This document shows positions 7,667 through 15,121 of a stretch of DNA of 23,980 bases, piece by piece (positions within the stretch are counted from its first letter, which is position 1; each line of letters starts with the position of its first letter). The notes under the pieces were generated by a model. The model did no database searches, had not been told where the DNA came from, and saw only the letters and a list, made by a program, of their open reading frames with translations. The position numbers and the translations under genes were made by a program. The stretch is from an uncultured Collinsella sp. (GTDB lineage: Bacteria > Actinomycetota > Coriobacteriia > Coriobacteriales > Coriobacteriaceae), in NCBI GenBank assembly GCA_900755685.1, contig CAAEHI010000032.1:1-23980 (forward strand). The letters are read 5' to 3'.

Positions 7667-7690
7667 AGCGCCCCTTCGGGGGCGCTTTTC
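7667..7690 (+). terminator. Rho-independent terminator with UUCG loop
   Basis: The perfect 8-bp stem AGCGCCCC/GGGGCGCT (7667-7674 with 7679-7686) has a TTCG loop, and a TTTTCTTTT tract overlaps its end. It closes the DGR transcript just after the 81-aa gene and isolates it from the lysis genes. Confidence 0.85.
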
Positions 7691-7750
7691 TTTTGCCCGG
7701 CGACACCTCGCGGACAATCGCGGCAGCGATTCGAGGAGGTGAGAAAACGA

Positions 7751-8164
7751 ATGACCGACGTGCTGGAAATCTTCGCGCCGTACGGCCCAGGGTCGCTTTT
7801 CGGCGCGCTGCTCGTCCTAGTGGTCCTGTACTTCGGCAAGCAGTTCCTCGAAGAGTTCAAGGCCCAGAACGAGCGCAAGGCGAACATCGACCTCAAGCGC
7901 GAGGAGCGAAAGCAGGACGAGGTGAACGAGCGGGCGCAGCGCGACCGCGAGCGCAGCCAGATGGAGGGCCGCATCGCCGCGCAGATGGAGCGCAGCAACG
8001 CGCTGATGGAGGCTATGAAGGCGCTCATGGAGTCCGTCGTGACCTCCAACGAGGTGCTGCACGCCGACCTGGCGAACAGCCAGGCGCGCAGCCAGGGCAT
8101 GGCGGCGAAGGTCGACCACATCGCCGACCGCGTTGACCTGCTCTACAAGGAATCGGCTCGATAG
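7751..8164 (+). CDS. Membrane-anchored coiled-coil phage protein next to holin
   Basis: A 137-aa protein; the ATG at 7751 is chosen for the AGGAGGT at 7734-7740. Residues about 14-34 ('GSLFGALLVLVVLYFGKQF') form one membrane segment, followed by about 100 residues of Lys/Glu/Arg/Gln-rich helix with heptad character, likely a coiled coil. Placed directly before the holin and endolysin, it may help lysis, or may be a spanin-like or holin-partner protein, but no family is recognised. It begins after a terminator, so it is probably the first gene of a lysis transcript. Confidence 0.75.
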   Translation: MTDVLEIFAPYGPGSLFGALLVLVVLYFGKQFLEEFKAQNERKANIDLKREERKQDEVNERAQRDRERSQMEGRIAAQMERSNALMEAMKALMESVVTSNEVLHADLANSQARSQGMAAKVDHIADRVDLLYKESAR

Positions 8165-8177
8165 AAAGGAATCCGAA

Positions 8178-8483
8178 ATGACAGAAATGCAAGCAATCGC
8201 AGCCATCGTGCTGTCTTTCGCCGTGCCGTTCGCGGTGCAGCTGATCAAGACCGAGGCCATGGCCGGCAAGGCCGCGCGCATCCTGGCGCTGGGCTGCTCG
8301 CTCCTGGCGGGCGTCGTGACCGGCTTCGTGGGCGGCGTGCCCGCAGACCCGGGCGCATGGGTCACGTGCGCCTTCGCCGTGGTAGGCGGCGTGCAGGCGG
8401 CCTACACGCTGTTCAAGTCGGTAGGCATCACATCCAAGTGGCTCGACGCCCTGCTGGGCGTGACCGTAGGCGGGAAGGAGTAG
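8178..8483 (+). CDS. Phage holin-like small membrane protein
   Basis: A 101-aa protein with ATG 8178 behind AAAGGA. Three hydrophobic stretches (about residues 4-20, 32-52 and 59-80) with short loops and a charged C-terminal end fit a small holin that lets the endolysin reach the cell wall. The next gene, 3 bases downstream, is an amidase endolysin, which supports the role by context. The exact holin class is not recognised. Confidence 0.75.
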   Translation: MTEMQAIAAIVLSFAVPFAVQLIKTEAMAGKAARILALGCSLLAGVVTGFVGGVPADPGAWVTCAFAVVGGVQAAYTLFKSVGITSKWLDALLGVTVGGKE

Positions 8484-8486
8484 GCA

Positions 8487-9299
8487 ATGGCTAAACTGTT
8501 CATCATCTGCGGCCACGGCGCTGGCGACCCCGGCTGCTGCGCAGGCGGCTGCACCGAGGCCGAGCGCGTTCGCGCCCTGGGCCAGCGAATCAAGGAACTG
8601 GGCGGTTCCGAGGTCGAGCTGGGCGATACGTCCCGCAACTGGTACGCCGACGGCGGGCTTAACCGCCTGCGCACCGACGCGCCAGTGGTGGAGCTGCACA
8701 TGGACGCCAGCGGCATCGCCACGGCCCACGGCGCGCACGTCATCATCAAGGAGGGCTTTGAGCCTGACGAGTACGACAATGCGCTGGCCGACAAGCTGGC
8801 GGCGTTCATGCCCGGGCGCTCCGAGAAGCTGGTGCGCCGTTCCGACCTCGCGAACCCGAACCGAGCCGCCGCGCGCGGCATCAACTACCGCCTGTGCGAG
8901 AACGGCTTCATCGACAACGACGGCGACCGCGAGAAGTTCAACGGCAACCTGGACGAGCTGGCGCGCATCTACCTGGAATGCTTCGGCATCACTGCTGGAA
9001 GCGCCCCCGCAGCCGTCCCGCAGCCGCAGCCTGCGCAGCAGGAAACGACCGAGAACTTCGGCGGCACCTACCGCTGCACTGTGGACTACCTGCGCGTGCG
9101 CGACGCCCCCGGCCTGGGCGGCACCGAGGTGGCGCACTATTCCAGCGGCGAGACCGTGACGCTGGATAACTGGTACAAGATCGCCGACGGCTACGTGTGG
9201 GGCCGATACACGGGCTACAGCGGCGCAACGCGCTACATCGCCGTGGGCAAGGCCACGGGCAAGCCAGAGGCCGACGACTATCTGGTGAAGGTGGGATAG
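8487..9299 (+). CDS. N-acetylmuramoyl-L-alanine amidase endolysin with SH3-like wall-binding domain
   Basis: A 270-aa endolysin that cuts the bond between muramic acid and the stem peptide. Residues 1-165 are an amidase_3-type zinc domain: 'CGHGAGDPG' at 8-16 gives H10, E24 and H71 ('VELHMDA') are the likely further zinc ligands, and E139 in 'CENGFIDND' is the likely catalytic glutamate. A Pro/Gln-rich linker (about 173-185, 'QPQPAQQ') joins a C-terminal domain with 'TVDYLRVRDAPGLGG' and 'GYVWGRYTGYSG', typical of bacterial SH3 domains. No signal peptide is seen, so it depends on the holin. A GGAAGGAG site precedes the ATG. Confidence 0.9.
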   Translation: MAKLFIICGHGAGDPGCCAGGCTEAERVRALGQRIKELGGSEVELGDTSRNWYADGGLNRLRTDAPVVELHMDASGIATAHGAHVIIKEGFEPDEYDNALADKLAAFMPGRSEKLVRRSDLANPNRAAARGINYRLCENGFIDNDGDREKFNGNLDELARIYLECFGITAGSAPAAVPQPQPAQQETTENFGGTYRCTVDYLRVRDAPGLGGTEVAHYSSGETVTLDNWYKIADGYVWGRYTGYSGATRYIAVGKATGKPEADDYLVKVG

Positions 9300-9302
9300 G
9301 CC

Positions 9303-9614
9303 ATGCCGTACCCGAGCCCCGCAGACGAGGAGCGCAACGGCGGGTGCGGCCCCATCCTCGCGGCGGTCGTCCTGCTGTTCATCGTCCTGGCCGCCGCCAG
9401 CTGCGCGTCGCAGGCCATGGGAGCGCAAGACGTGACCGTGAGGCAAGCTCGCACGGACGGCCCCATATACGACCTGCCCGAGGGCATCGGCCAGGAAATC
9501 GTGTGCGACGAGCACAACCGCGAGTACCTGCTGCTTACCACCGAGCAGGGCGGCGTGTTCCTCATGCCGTACATGGACGAGGACGGCGAGCAGGAGATCA
9601 TGCCGCAGGCCTAG
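9303..9614 (+). CDS. Small single-pass membrane protein at the phage end
   Basis: A 103-aa protein with one hydrophobic segment at about residues 15-38 ending in 'AAASCASQA', which could be a membrane anchor or lipoprotein-like signal, although the lipobox is poor. The C-terminal part ('EIVCDEHNREYLLLTTEQGG') looks like a small extracytoplasmic beta domain, perhaps DUF6440-like. It is the last phage gene, 3 bases after the endolysin, with a weak ribosome site. It could modify the surface of the lysogen (moron-like) or aid lysis; neither is shown. Confidence 0.6.
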   Translation: MPYPSPADEERNGGCGPILAAVVLLFIVLAAASCASQAMGAQDVTVRQARTDGPIYDLPEGIGQEIVCDEHNREYLLLTTEQGGVFLMPYMDEDGEQEIMPQA

Positions 9615-9620
9615 AACGCA

Positions 9621-9654
9621 AAGAAGCCGCCCCGTATGGAGCGGCTTCTTTCTA
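9621..9654 (+). terminator. Terminator at the end of the phage lysis operon
   Basis: A perfect 10-bp stem AAGAAGCCGC/GCGGCTTCTT (9621-9630 with 9641-9650), a 10-base loop, and T-rich sequence in and after the stem. It ends the phage transcript before it reaches ssrA from the opposite side. Confidence 0.85.
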
Positions 9655-9686
9655 TCTGACGAGCAATACGAACGCCCGCCTAACGA

Positions 9687-9706
9687 CGAACACGCGTATG
9701 TGTTCG
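9687..9706. repeat. Inverted repeat at prophage-ssrA junction
   Basis: CGAACAC at 9687-9693 pairs with GTGTTCG at 9700-9706 across a 6-base loop. It lies 14 bases from the tmRNA 3' end. It might be a recombinase-binding arm or a weak ssrA terminator; no T run follows in either direction. Confidence 0.4.
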
Positions 9707-9719
9707 CCTACTGAACAGT

Positions 9720-9770
9720 TGGTGGAGGCGCGGAGAATCGAACTCCGGTCCACGAAAGCCCCCTGATTGG
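9720..9770. other. Probable prophage attachment site (ssrA 3' end)
   Basis: The tmRNA 3' end (TΨC arm, acceptor stem and encoded CCA) directly borders the phage region. This part of ssrA is a common integration site for tyrosine-integrase phages, which restore the gene end. The second att copy at the far phage end is outside the window, so the core is not defined. Confidence 0.5.
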
Positions 9771-10083
9771 CATCTCCAAGCTCAGTCGCTGGATTTGTCT
9801 CGGACACTTTGCGCGCAGCGACACGCTCGCGGCGTCCTAACCGGTTCGGTCTTAGCCTGCGCCATACCGATTACGTGCGCAGGAGCATTCCCCTAAAATG
9901 ACGTCGCGCCGGTGTCGGGGAAATCACCGGGTTGACGCGCCGCTATAAACTAAGCAGCGAGAGCCATAGGCTCAAAAGAAGAGTTGTTGTCAATTCAATT
10001 TGACGGTACCCCTGTTTAACGAGGCGAGGAGACCTCGGCTTGCTTCCTCTCTCAGAGCTATCGTGTCGAAACCAGTCGCCCCC
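9720..10083 (-). ncRNA. ssrA: tmRNA (ssrA)
   Basis: Complete 364-nt transfer-messenger RNA that rescues stalled ribosomes. The 5' end reads GGGGGCGACTGG then TTTCGACACG, and the 3' end CGCCTCC plus CCA; the seven acceptor pairs G1-C72 to G7-C66 are all satisfied with one G-U. The TΨC arm ('GTTCGATTC') is visible near 9737. The tag frame lies at 9950-9991 and reads DNNSSFEPMALAA then TAG, with GAC as the apparent resume codon. The following pseudoknot region contains several G/C stems. The 3' end borders the prophage, so it may be supplied by the phage while the gene stays intact. Confidence 0.96.
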
Positions 10084-10320
10084 GAATGTCGGGAAAGTCT
10101 GGATGGTATTGGGCACGAGCACCCAACGCCCGTCGACTTTTCAAGGAACATACGGAGCGAGCCCCGCTTGTGGAGTGTTATCTTACCACGTTCTGAAAGC
10201 GGACAGCTGTTCTATGCACGAGCTGTGAAGACCCCAATGTGCGCCGCACTTCGCACTTTTGCTACCGATCGCGTCACGTATATTTTCGCCAAGCAAAATT
10301 GACCCATCGAAAGGATCGTT
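10084..10320. promoter_or_regulatory. Divergent intergenic region between ssrA and the 144-aa gene
   Basis: No gene is seen. On the minus strand TAAGAT (complement of 10180-10185) is a possible -10 for ssrA, about 100 bases upstream of the mature 5' end. On the + strand TATATT at 10279-10284 is a possible -10 for the next gene. Neither has a good -35 box, so both are weak. Confidence 0.3.
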
Positions 10321-10755
10321 ATGGATACCAAGCAGCAACTCGTCAATGCCCTCGCAGGCTTGGGCTCAACCATTACCGAAGCTATGGATGTGATCGAGGG
10401 CTTTGTCCCCTGCGGACATCCCGCCCTCACGGTATCGAACGCACTCGTCGCGCTGGACGCTGACGATGATGCAGCTCTCGCCCAGCAGCTTGAGACCGTC
10501 GAGGGCTTTATCGACCACGTGAGTGAGAACCGCGGCGTGCCCGCCTACCACGGCATCGAGGTCGAGCTCGCGGGTCCCAAAGTCGATCTGCTCGCAGCAA
10601 TCCGCGAAGTAGGCGCCCTTATGCAGACCGCAGGCGTCAAGAACACCCGGGTCAACGAGTGGGTCTACCGCAGTCTGGCAGCACTCGACAGCTCCGACGA
10701 AAAGGCAGCCGAGCAGCTCGCAGAAAGCCCCGCCATCAAAGCTTCACTTGCCTAA
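10321..10755 (+). CDS. Conserved-looking helical protein of unknown function
   Basis: A 144-aa acidic cytosolic protein with an AAAGGA site 5-6 bases before the ATG. It is Ala/Leu/Glu-rich and mostly helical, without membrane segments or recognised motifs. A Cys-Gly-His ('VPCGHPALTVSNALVALD', Cys31) near residue 30 stands out but is not a known metal site by itself. It is the first host gene after ssrA and is alone on its strand, convergent to the P-type ATPase gene. A two-sided hairpin follows. I cannot assign a function. Confidence 0.75.
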   Translation: MDTKQQLVNALAGLGSTITEAMDVIEGFVPCGHPALTVSNALVALDADDDAALAQQLETVEGFIDHVSENRGVPAYHGIEVELAGPKVDLLAAIREVGALMQTAGVKNTRVNEWVYRSLAALDSSDEKAAEQLAESPAIKASLA

Positions 10756-10800
10756 AAAGGCCTGCACCCTGGTGGCTGCGGTGCCGCCCGAATGCAGGCC
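10754..10800 (-). terminator. Terminator of the P-type ATPase operon (probably two-sided)
   Basis: GGCCTGCA at 10759-10766 pairs with TGCAGGCC at 10793-10800, with an inner GGTGG/CCGCC stem. On the minus strand it is followed by TTTTT (complement of 10754-10758), a good terminator for the ATPase gene that ends at 10820. On the + strand it may also end the 144-aa gene. Confidence 0.75.
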
Positions 10801-10819
10801 ATAAACTCAAGCAAAAGCG

Positions 10820-12895
10820 CTAGCGCAGATATGCCTTCGCGTTGCTCAGGCTGTAGGCAATCGTCGAGCCGTTGTGCAGCAGCGATGACGCCTGCGGGGT
10901 AATCGCGCCGGTAATGCCCAGTGCCAGGAGCGCCGAGTTGGTGAGCATTACCTTAGAGTAGGAGCTCGTCAGACGATCAACGAGGCCCTGGCTCATACGG
11001 CGCAGACGCACGATCGCAGCCAGATCCGTATCGGTCAGGATGATATCGGCGACCTCCTTGGCGATGTCGCTTCCGCCACCCATTGCCAGCCCCACGTCGG
11101 CCAAACCGAGCGCCGGCGAATCGTTGACGCCGTCGCCCACCATGGCAACGTGGCGCCCCTCGCCCTTAATGCGCTCCACATACGTGTACTTGTCCTCGGG
11201 CAGCAGCTCAGCCTTAAACTCGTCGACACCCGCCTCGCGCGCAATGCGCTCAGCCGTGCGCTCCGAATCGCCCGTGAGCATAACGACATGCTTGACGCCC
11301 AGCGCATGCAGGTCGGCGATGGCCTCACGGACCCCGGGCTTGAGCGGATCCTCGATACCGAGCACGCCGACAACCTCGCCATCGACCGCCAGATACAGCG
11401 GCGACAGGCCCTGCATCTGGGACTCGATTTGCTCCTTAATGCCGGACTCGAGCTGCGCGCCCTCATCCTCGAATACAAAGTGCGCGGAACCAATGATGGC
11501 GCGACACCCTTCAATGGACGAAGCGATGCCGTGCGCCACGATGTACTCGACGGCAGCATGGCGCTCGCGGTGCTCGAGCCCGCGCTCACGTGCCGCATTG
11601 ACCACGGCACGCGCCACCGGATGCGGAAAATGCTCCTCCAAGCAAGCGGAAAGGCGCAGGACCTCGTCCTCGCTCCAGCCGTCGGTCGTGAGCACGCAAG
11701 CTAGACGCGGCTGCGCCTCGGTGAGCGTGCCGGTCTTATCAAACACAATGGTGTCGGCCTTGGCAAACGACTCAAAGTACTTGGCGCCCTTGACCATCAC
11801 GCCCATCTTGGCGGCATCGCTCATGGCAGTCATGACGGCGACGGAACCCGTGAGCTTGAGTGCACACGAGTAGTCGACCATCAGTGCCGCCGAGGTCTTG
11901 ATGAGGCTGTGGGTGGTAAGCGCGACCAGGCCCGCGAGCAGGAAGTTCCACGGGACGATCTTGTTGGCGAGGTCCTCCATGTGCGACTGGCCCTCGGACT
12001 TGAGCGAGTCGGCCGTCTGCACGAGCGAGACAATCGAACGCAACTTGGTCTGAGCCGTGTTAGCGCGCACGCGCACCAAGATGCCGCCGTCTTCCACGAC
12101 GGTACCGGCGAACACGTCGTCGCCCACGCTGCGCTCGACGGCCAGCGGCTCGCCGGTCAGGGTCGCTTGGTTGACCATGGCGCTCCCCTGCTCGACAACA
12201 CCGTCAATGCAGATGGACATGCCGGTGCGCACGGCGACCAGGTCGCCGGGCTCAAGCTCGGTGGCGGCAACGCTTACCTCGGTGTCGCCGACGACCTTTT
12301 GCGCCTTGTCGGGCACATCGAGCAGCGAGTTGATGAGTTCGTTTTCGCTCATGGCGCGGGTGTAGTCCTCGAGCAGCTCGCCCACGTTGAGCAGGAACAT
12401 CGTCTGGCCCGCGGTGTCGACGTCGCGCTTGACGAACGAAATGCCGATGGCCGAAGCGTCGAGCACAGGAACGGTCAGGCGCGGCTGCGCCAGCTCATGA
12501 AGGGCAGCGCGCAAAAATGCCATGTAACCGGCCACGACAAACACCGCACGCAGAGGCGTCGGCAAGAACCAGCGGCGCGCGTAGTGGGCGCCGATAAGTG
12601 TGGCAAGATCCATGACGAGCTTGTGCTTGCGTGGCTCAAGCTGCATCACGTAGCCCGACTTGGCATCGGCGATAGCTTGAGCATCGAGTGCGCCCAGGGC
12701 GTCGAGCACGCTCGCGCGGCGCGGCTCGTCGTACTCCAGCGCCATCTGGCCAATGCGGCCATACACGCGCACCTTGTGCACGCCATCGATGTCGCCGCCA
12801 AGCTTAAGAAGTGCATCGAGATCGCTCTCTGGCAGAGGACCCGCCAATTGAAGACGGGTCCTGCCGGGGATCTCGCTAATAATCGAGAATCTCAT
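10820..12895 (-). CDS. Heavy-metal P1B-type ATPase with HMA_2-like N-terminus
   Basis: A 691-aa membrane pump that uses ATP to move a metal ion across the cell membrane. Residues 1-90 resemble the HMA_2-type domain ('FSIISEIPGRTRLQL') and lack the usual CxxC metal site. The actuator TGE is at 247-249. The ion-path motif is 'SCALKL' at 343-348 instead of CPC. The phosphorylated Asp lies in DKTGT (386-390), the P1B His-Pro in 'EHFPHPVA' (H425-P426), and GDGVNDSPAL at 587-596. Two membrane stretches lie near 100-160 and others at 315-360 and 650-680. The unusual transmembrane motif leaves the metal undecided (Mn, Zn, Fe or other). It is preceded by a DUF6110-like gene in one operon, with metal-type operators upstream. 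Confidence 0.9.
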   Translation of the reverse strand: MRFSIISEIPGRTRLQLAGPLPESDLDALLKLGGDIDGVHKVRVYGRIGQMALEYDEPRRASVLDALGALDAQAIADAKSGYVMQLEPRKHKLVMDLATLIGAHYARRWFLPTPLRAVFVVAGYMAFLRAALHELAQPRLTVPVLDASAIGISFVKRDVDTAGQTMFLLNVGELLEDYTRAMSENELINSLLDVPDKAQKVVGDTEVSVAATELEPGDLVAVRTGMSICIDGVVEQGSAMVNQATLTGEPLAVERSVGDDVFAGTVVEDGGILVRVRANTAQTKLRSIVSLVQTADSLKSEGQSHMEDLANKIVPWNFLLAGLVALTTHSLIKTSAALMVDYSCALKLTGSVAVMTAMSDAAKMGVMVKGAKYFESFAKADTIVFDKTGTLTEAQPRLACVLTTDGWSEDEVLRLSACLEEHFPHPVARAVVNAARERGLEHRERHAAVEYIVAHGIASSIEGCRAIIGSAHFVFEDEGAQLESGIKEQIESQMQGLSPLYLAVDGEVVGVLGIEDPLKPGVREAIADLHALGVKHVVMLTGDSERTAERIAREAGVDEFKAELLPEDKYTYVERIKGEGRHVAMVGDGVNDSPALGLADVGLAMGGGSDIAKEVADIILTDTDLAAIVRLRRMSQGLVDRLTSSYSKVMLTNSALLALGITGAITPQASSLLHNGSTIAYSLSNAKAYLR

Positions 12896-12913
12896 AGTTT
12901 GTGCCTGGGAGCG

Positions 12914-13159
12914 TTACTCGGCTGCCTCGTCAGCAGCGGCCTCGCTCTGGGTGATGTAGGCAGCCTCGGCAACCATGTCATCGACATTGGCCTTGGCCTG
13001 CTCGACCATGTCCTGGTAGCCGTTCTTGATGCGCATGCCGCACGCGATACCCTGCACGCAGGCATTCTTGACCGGAGCGCTGGTAAGCAGCTTGATGCCG
13101 GCCGTGCCAAGCAGAAAACCGCCACCGACAAGCAGGGTATTGAACGTCGACTTCTTCAT
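12914..13159 (-). CDS. Small DUF6110-like protein, partner of the metal ATPase
   Basis: An 81-aa protein; the start at 13159 is chosen for the good 'aaagggagaagcaac' ribosome site, though the frame is open further up. Residues 6-26 ('FNTLLVGGGFLLGTAGIKLL') form a hydrophobic segment, then 'KNACVQGIACGMRIKNGYQD' carries two Cys residues, and the tail is acidic. Small proteins of this type (DUF6110) are found next to HMA_2-type P1B ATPases; I infer an accessory role in metal binding or pump regulation. It lies 18 bases before the ATPase gene in the same operon. Confidence 0.75.
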   Translation of the reverse strand: MKKSTFNTLLVGGGFLLGTAGIKLLTSAPVKNACVQGIACGMRIKNGYQDMVEQAKANVDDMVAEAAYITQSEAAADEAAE

Positions 13160-13208
13160 GTTGCTTCTCCCTTTTGCCGCATTGGACGCGGCACGGTGCC
13201 TCAGCACC

Positions 13209-13228
13209 CGAGTAAACAAGTTTACTCG
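13209..13228. promoter_or_regulatory. Perfect palindrome in the leader of the metal-pump operon
   Basis: CGAGTAAAC at 13209-13217 and GTTTACTCG at 13220-13228 form a perfect 9-bp inverted repeat with a 2-base centre. It lies between the -10 box and the start codon of the DUF6110-like gene, so a bound repressor could block transcription. The regulator is unknown. Confidence 0.7.
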
Positions 13229-13243
13229 AGCACACTTTTGGAA

Positions 13244-13275
13244 AATAGTTTAGTTTATCTAACTATTAAGGTCAA
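13244..13275 (-). promoter_or_regulatory. Promoter and overlapping operator of the metal-pump operon
   Basis: On the minus strand TTGACC (complement of 13270-13275) and TAAACT (complement of 13247-13252) are 17 bp apart. An inverted repeat AATAGTT (13244-13250) / AACTATT (13261-13267) covers the -10 box and much of the spacer, the usual place for a metal-dependent repressor of the DtxR/MntR or Fur type. Which one is an inference. Confidence 0.7.
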
Positions 13276-13316
13276 CAAAGGTTAACTTTTTGGAAACTAT
13301 GGGGATAAACTCAATA

Positions 13317-13363
13317 TGACAAAGGGGCTGTCCCTTTGTCACATTATGGGACAGTCCCTTTGC
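13317..13363. repeat. Palindromic repeat element ('ctgtccctttgtc' type)
   Basis: TGACAAAGGG (13317-13326) pairs with CCCTTTGTCA (13332-13341), followed by a further related GGGACAGTCCCTTTG segment. A similar element lies at 23647-23679. These look like small interspersed repeats in this genome. It lies right after the ABC operon and may reduce read-through, but no clear T run is seen. Confidence 0.65.
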
Positions 13364-15121
13364 CTACAGCTGCCAGTCCGCCGCCTCCTTTTGCAGCGCA
13401 ACCATGCGAGCGAATTCTCCACCTGCCGCCTTGAGCTGCGCCGGAGTGCCCTGCTCGGCAACCACACCATCCTTGAGCACAACGATTTTGTCGGCATTTT
13501 CCACCGTACGCATACGGTGGGCAATAACGATAACCGTCTTACCTGCAAGCAGACGGGAGAGTGCCTGCTGTACCACGGTCTCGTTCTCCACATCCAAGCT
13601 CGCCGTCGCCTCGTCCAACAGCACGATGGGCGCATCTTTGAGCAGCGCGCGGGCGATGGAGATGCGCTGGCGCTCGCCACCGGAGAGTTTGGAGCCGTTC
13701 TCGCCGATCATGGTGTCGTAGCCCTGCGGCATGCGGCTCACAAACTCGTCGCAGTTGGCGGCACGTGCGGCCGCAAGCACTTCCTCATCGGTGGCATCAC
13801 GACGCCCGAGGCGGATGTTTCCCATAACCGTGTCGTCAAAGAGCAGCACGTCTTGGAAGACGATCGCGTAATCACGCAGCAGTACCTCGGGATCGACGCT
13901 CGCAACATCCACACCGCCCACGGTAACCTTGCCCGCGGTGGCATCCCAAAAGCGCGCGGCCAGGCGGCTCACCGTAGACTTACCGGAACCCGAAGGACCG
14001 ACCAGTGCCGTAACTTCGCCTTCCTTGGCGGTAAAGCTCACATCGGTAAGAACTTTCTCGCCGGCGCGTCCGTCCTCGCCCGCACCATAGCCAAATGCCA
14101 CGTGATCGAACACCACATCGTGGCCCGCGGGCTCAAATTTCTCGCTGCCCCGCGCCACAGGCTCTTCCATGATGGAACGCATGCGCTTGGCAGACGACTC
14201 GGCGGCAAACAGCTCGGACATTAACATTAACGCCTGGTCAAAGGGCGCATAGATACGGCTCACCATAAGCAGGAAGGCAAACATCACCAAGAAGTCGACC
14301 TGCCCGGAGGCGACCACCGCGGCGCCCGTAACCAGCGTGGTGGCAATGCCCAGACGCAGGATGACAAAGGCGGAGTTGACCAAAAGCCCGTTAGCGAGCT
14401 CGCCCTTGGTGGTCTCGCGCTCCTCGGCATCGATCACGGCGTTGAGTCCCTCAAGATAATGGGCCTCCTGGTTGGTGGCGCGGATCTCGCGAACGCAGTC
14501 GAGTGTCTCTTGAATCGCCTCGGTAACCTTGACCTTCTCGGCGCGCACGCGATCGAACACCGGAGTCATGGGGCCGCGTGTTAGATACAGCACGGCAAAG
14601 GCCACGGGAACGCTCCAAAACGCCGCGATCGCCAGCTGCCAGCAAAAGAACAGCGATGCCACGAAGACAATGGCGCTTGCGATGATGGCACCCCAAAGCT
14701 CTCCCAGCACGTGGCTGTAGGCGTGCTCCATGGCCTGGACGTCGCCCATGATAGTCTCGGTTAAATCAGCCAGATCACGACGACCAAAAAACGACAGCGG
14801 CAGTTTGCGCAAGCGCTCAGCAATCTCCATACGCTGCTTGCCGCACTCCTCATAAAAGATGCAGTAGGTGTAGTAATACTGCTGCCAGTTAGAGGCAAAG
14901 AGCAACACGAAAAAGACCAGGAGGCCGCCCACGATCGGCAGGGCATCCGGCAGGTCAGCCCCGCTGGCGAGATGCTCGACAAAGCCGGCCATAACCAGGA
15001 ATAAAAAGCCCATGCCGGCCATGGTAATGAGATTGGTGAGCGTGGTCCAGAAAATGCCGCGTTTTACGCCGGCGACGCCTTTATCGGATAGGAAATACTT
15101 CTTTTGGAATGAGGCGAACAT
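13364..15121 (-). CDS. ABC half-transporter (permease plus ATPase), second gene of the pair
   Basis: A 585-aa fused membrane and ATP-binding protein. About six membrane helices lie in residues 20-320. The ATPase carries Walker A 'GPSGSGKST' (375-383), Q-loop Q423, signature 'LSGGERQR' (479-486), Walker B 'IVLLDE' (499-504), and switch H535. It starts directly after the stop of the upstream ABC gene, so the two are translated together and very likely form a heterodimer. Half-transporter pairs of this type include the IrtAB/YbtPQ siderophore importers and many exporters. With the divergent AraC regulator, iron-siderophore transport is the best guess. Both ATP sites look intact. Confidence 0.85.
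   Translation of the reverse strand: MFASFQKKYFLSDKGVAGVKRGIFWTTLTNLITMAGMGFLFLVMAGFVEHLASGADLPDALPIVGGLLVFFVLLFASNWQQYYYTYCIFYEECGKQRMEIAERLRKLPLSFFGRRDLADLTETIMGDVQAMEHAYSHVLGELWGAIIASAIVFVASLFFCWQLAIAAFWSVPVAFAVLYLTRGPMTPVFDRVRAEKVKVTEAIQETLDCVREIRATNQEAHYLEGLNAVIDAEERETTKGELANGLLVNSAFVILRLGIATTLVTGAAVVASGQVDFLVMFAFLLMVSRIYAPFDQALMLMSELFAAESSAKRMRSIMEEPVARGSEKFEPAGHDVVFDHVAFGYGAGEDGRAGEKVLTDVSFTAKEGEVTALVGPSGSGKSTVSRLAARFWDATAGKVTVGGVDVASVDPEVLLRDYAIVFQDVLLFDDTVMGNIRLGRRDATDEEVLAAARAANCDEFVSRMPQGYDTMIGENGSKLSGGERQRISIARALLKDAPIVLLDEATASLDVENETVVQQALSRLLAGKTVIVIAHRMRTVENADKIVVLKDGVVAEQGTPAQLKAAGGEFARMVALQKEAADWQL

Larger units (their letters stand above)
1..9719 (+). mobile_element. Prophage, late (tail-DGR-lysis) end, left part outside window
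   Basis: All genes from the window start to 9614 lie on the + strand in a typical siphovirus late order: distal tail protein, tail/baseplate protein, BppU-like protein, receptor-binding protein with a DGR, holin, endolysin. Host-type genes start after ssrA and mostly lie on the other strand. The last phage terminator ends at about 9654 and the tmRNA 3' end lies at 9720, so the prophage probably sits at the 3' end of ssrA. Integrase, head and early genes are not in the window. The boundary at 9719 is inferred from ssrA, not from a seen pair of att repeats. Confidence 0.85.

Noticed and set aside
1..9719. CRISPR array or direct-repeat clusters in the phage part
   Set aside because: Only the VR/TR pair and short hairpins were found; no regularly spaced repeats.
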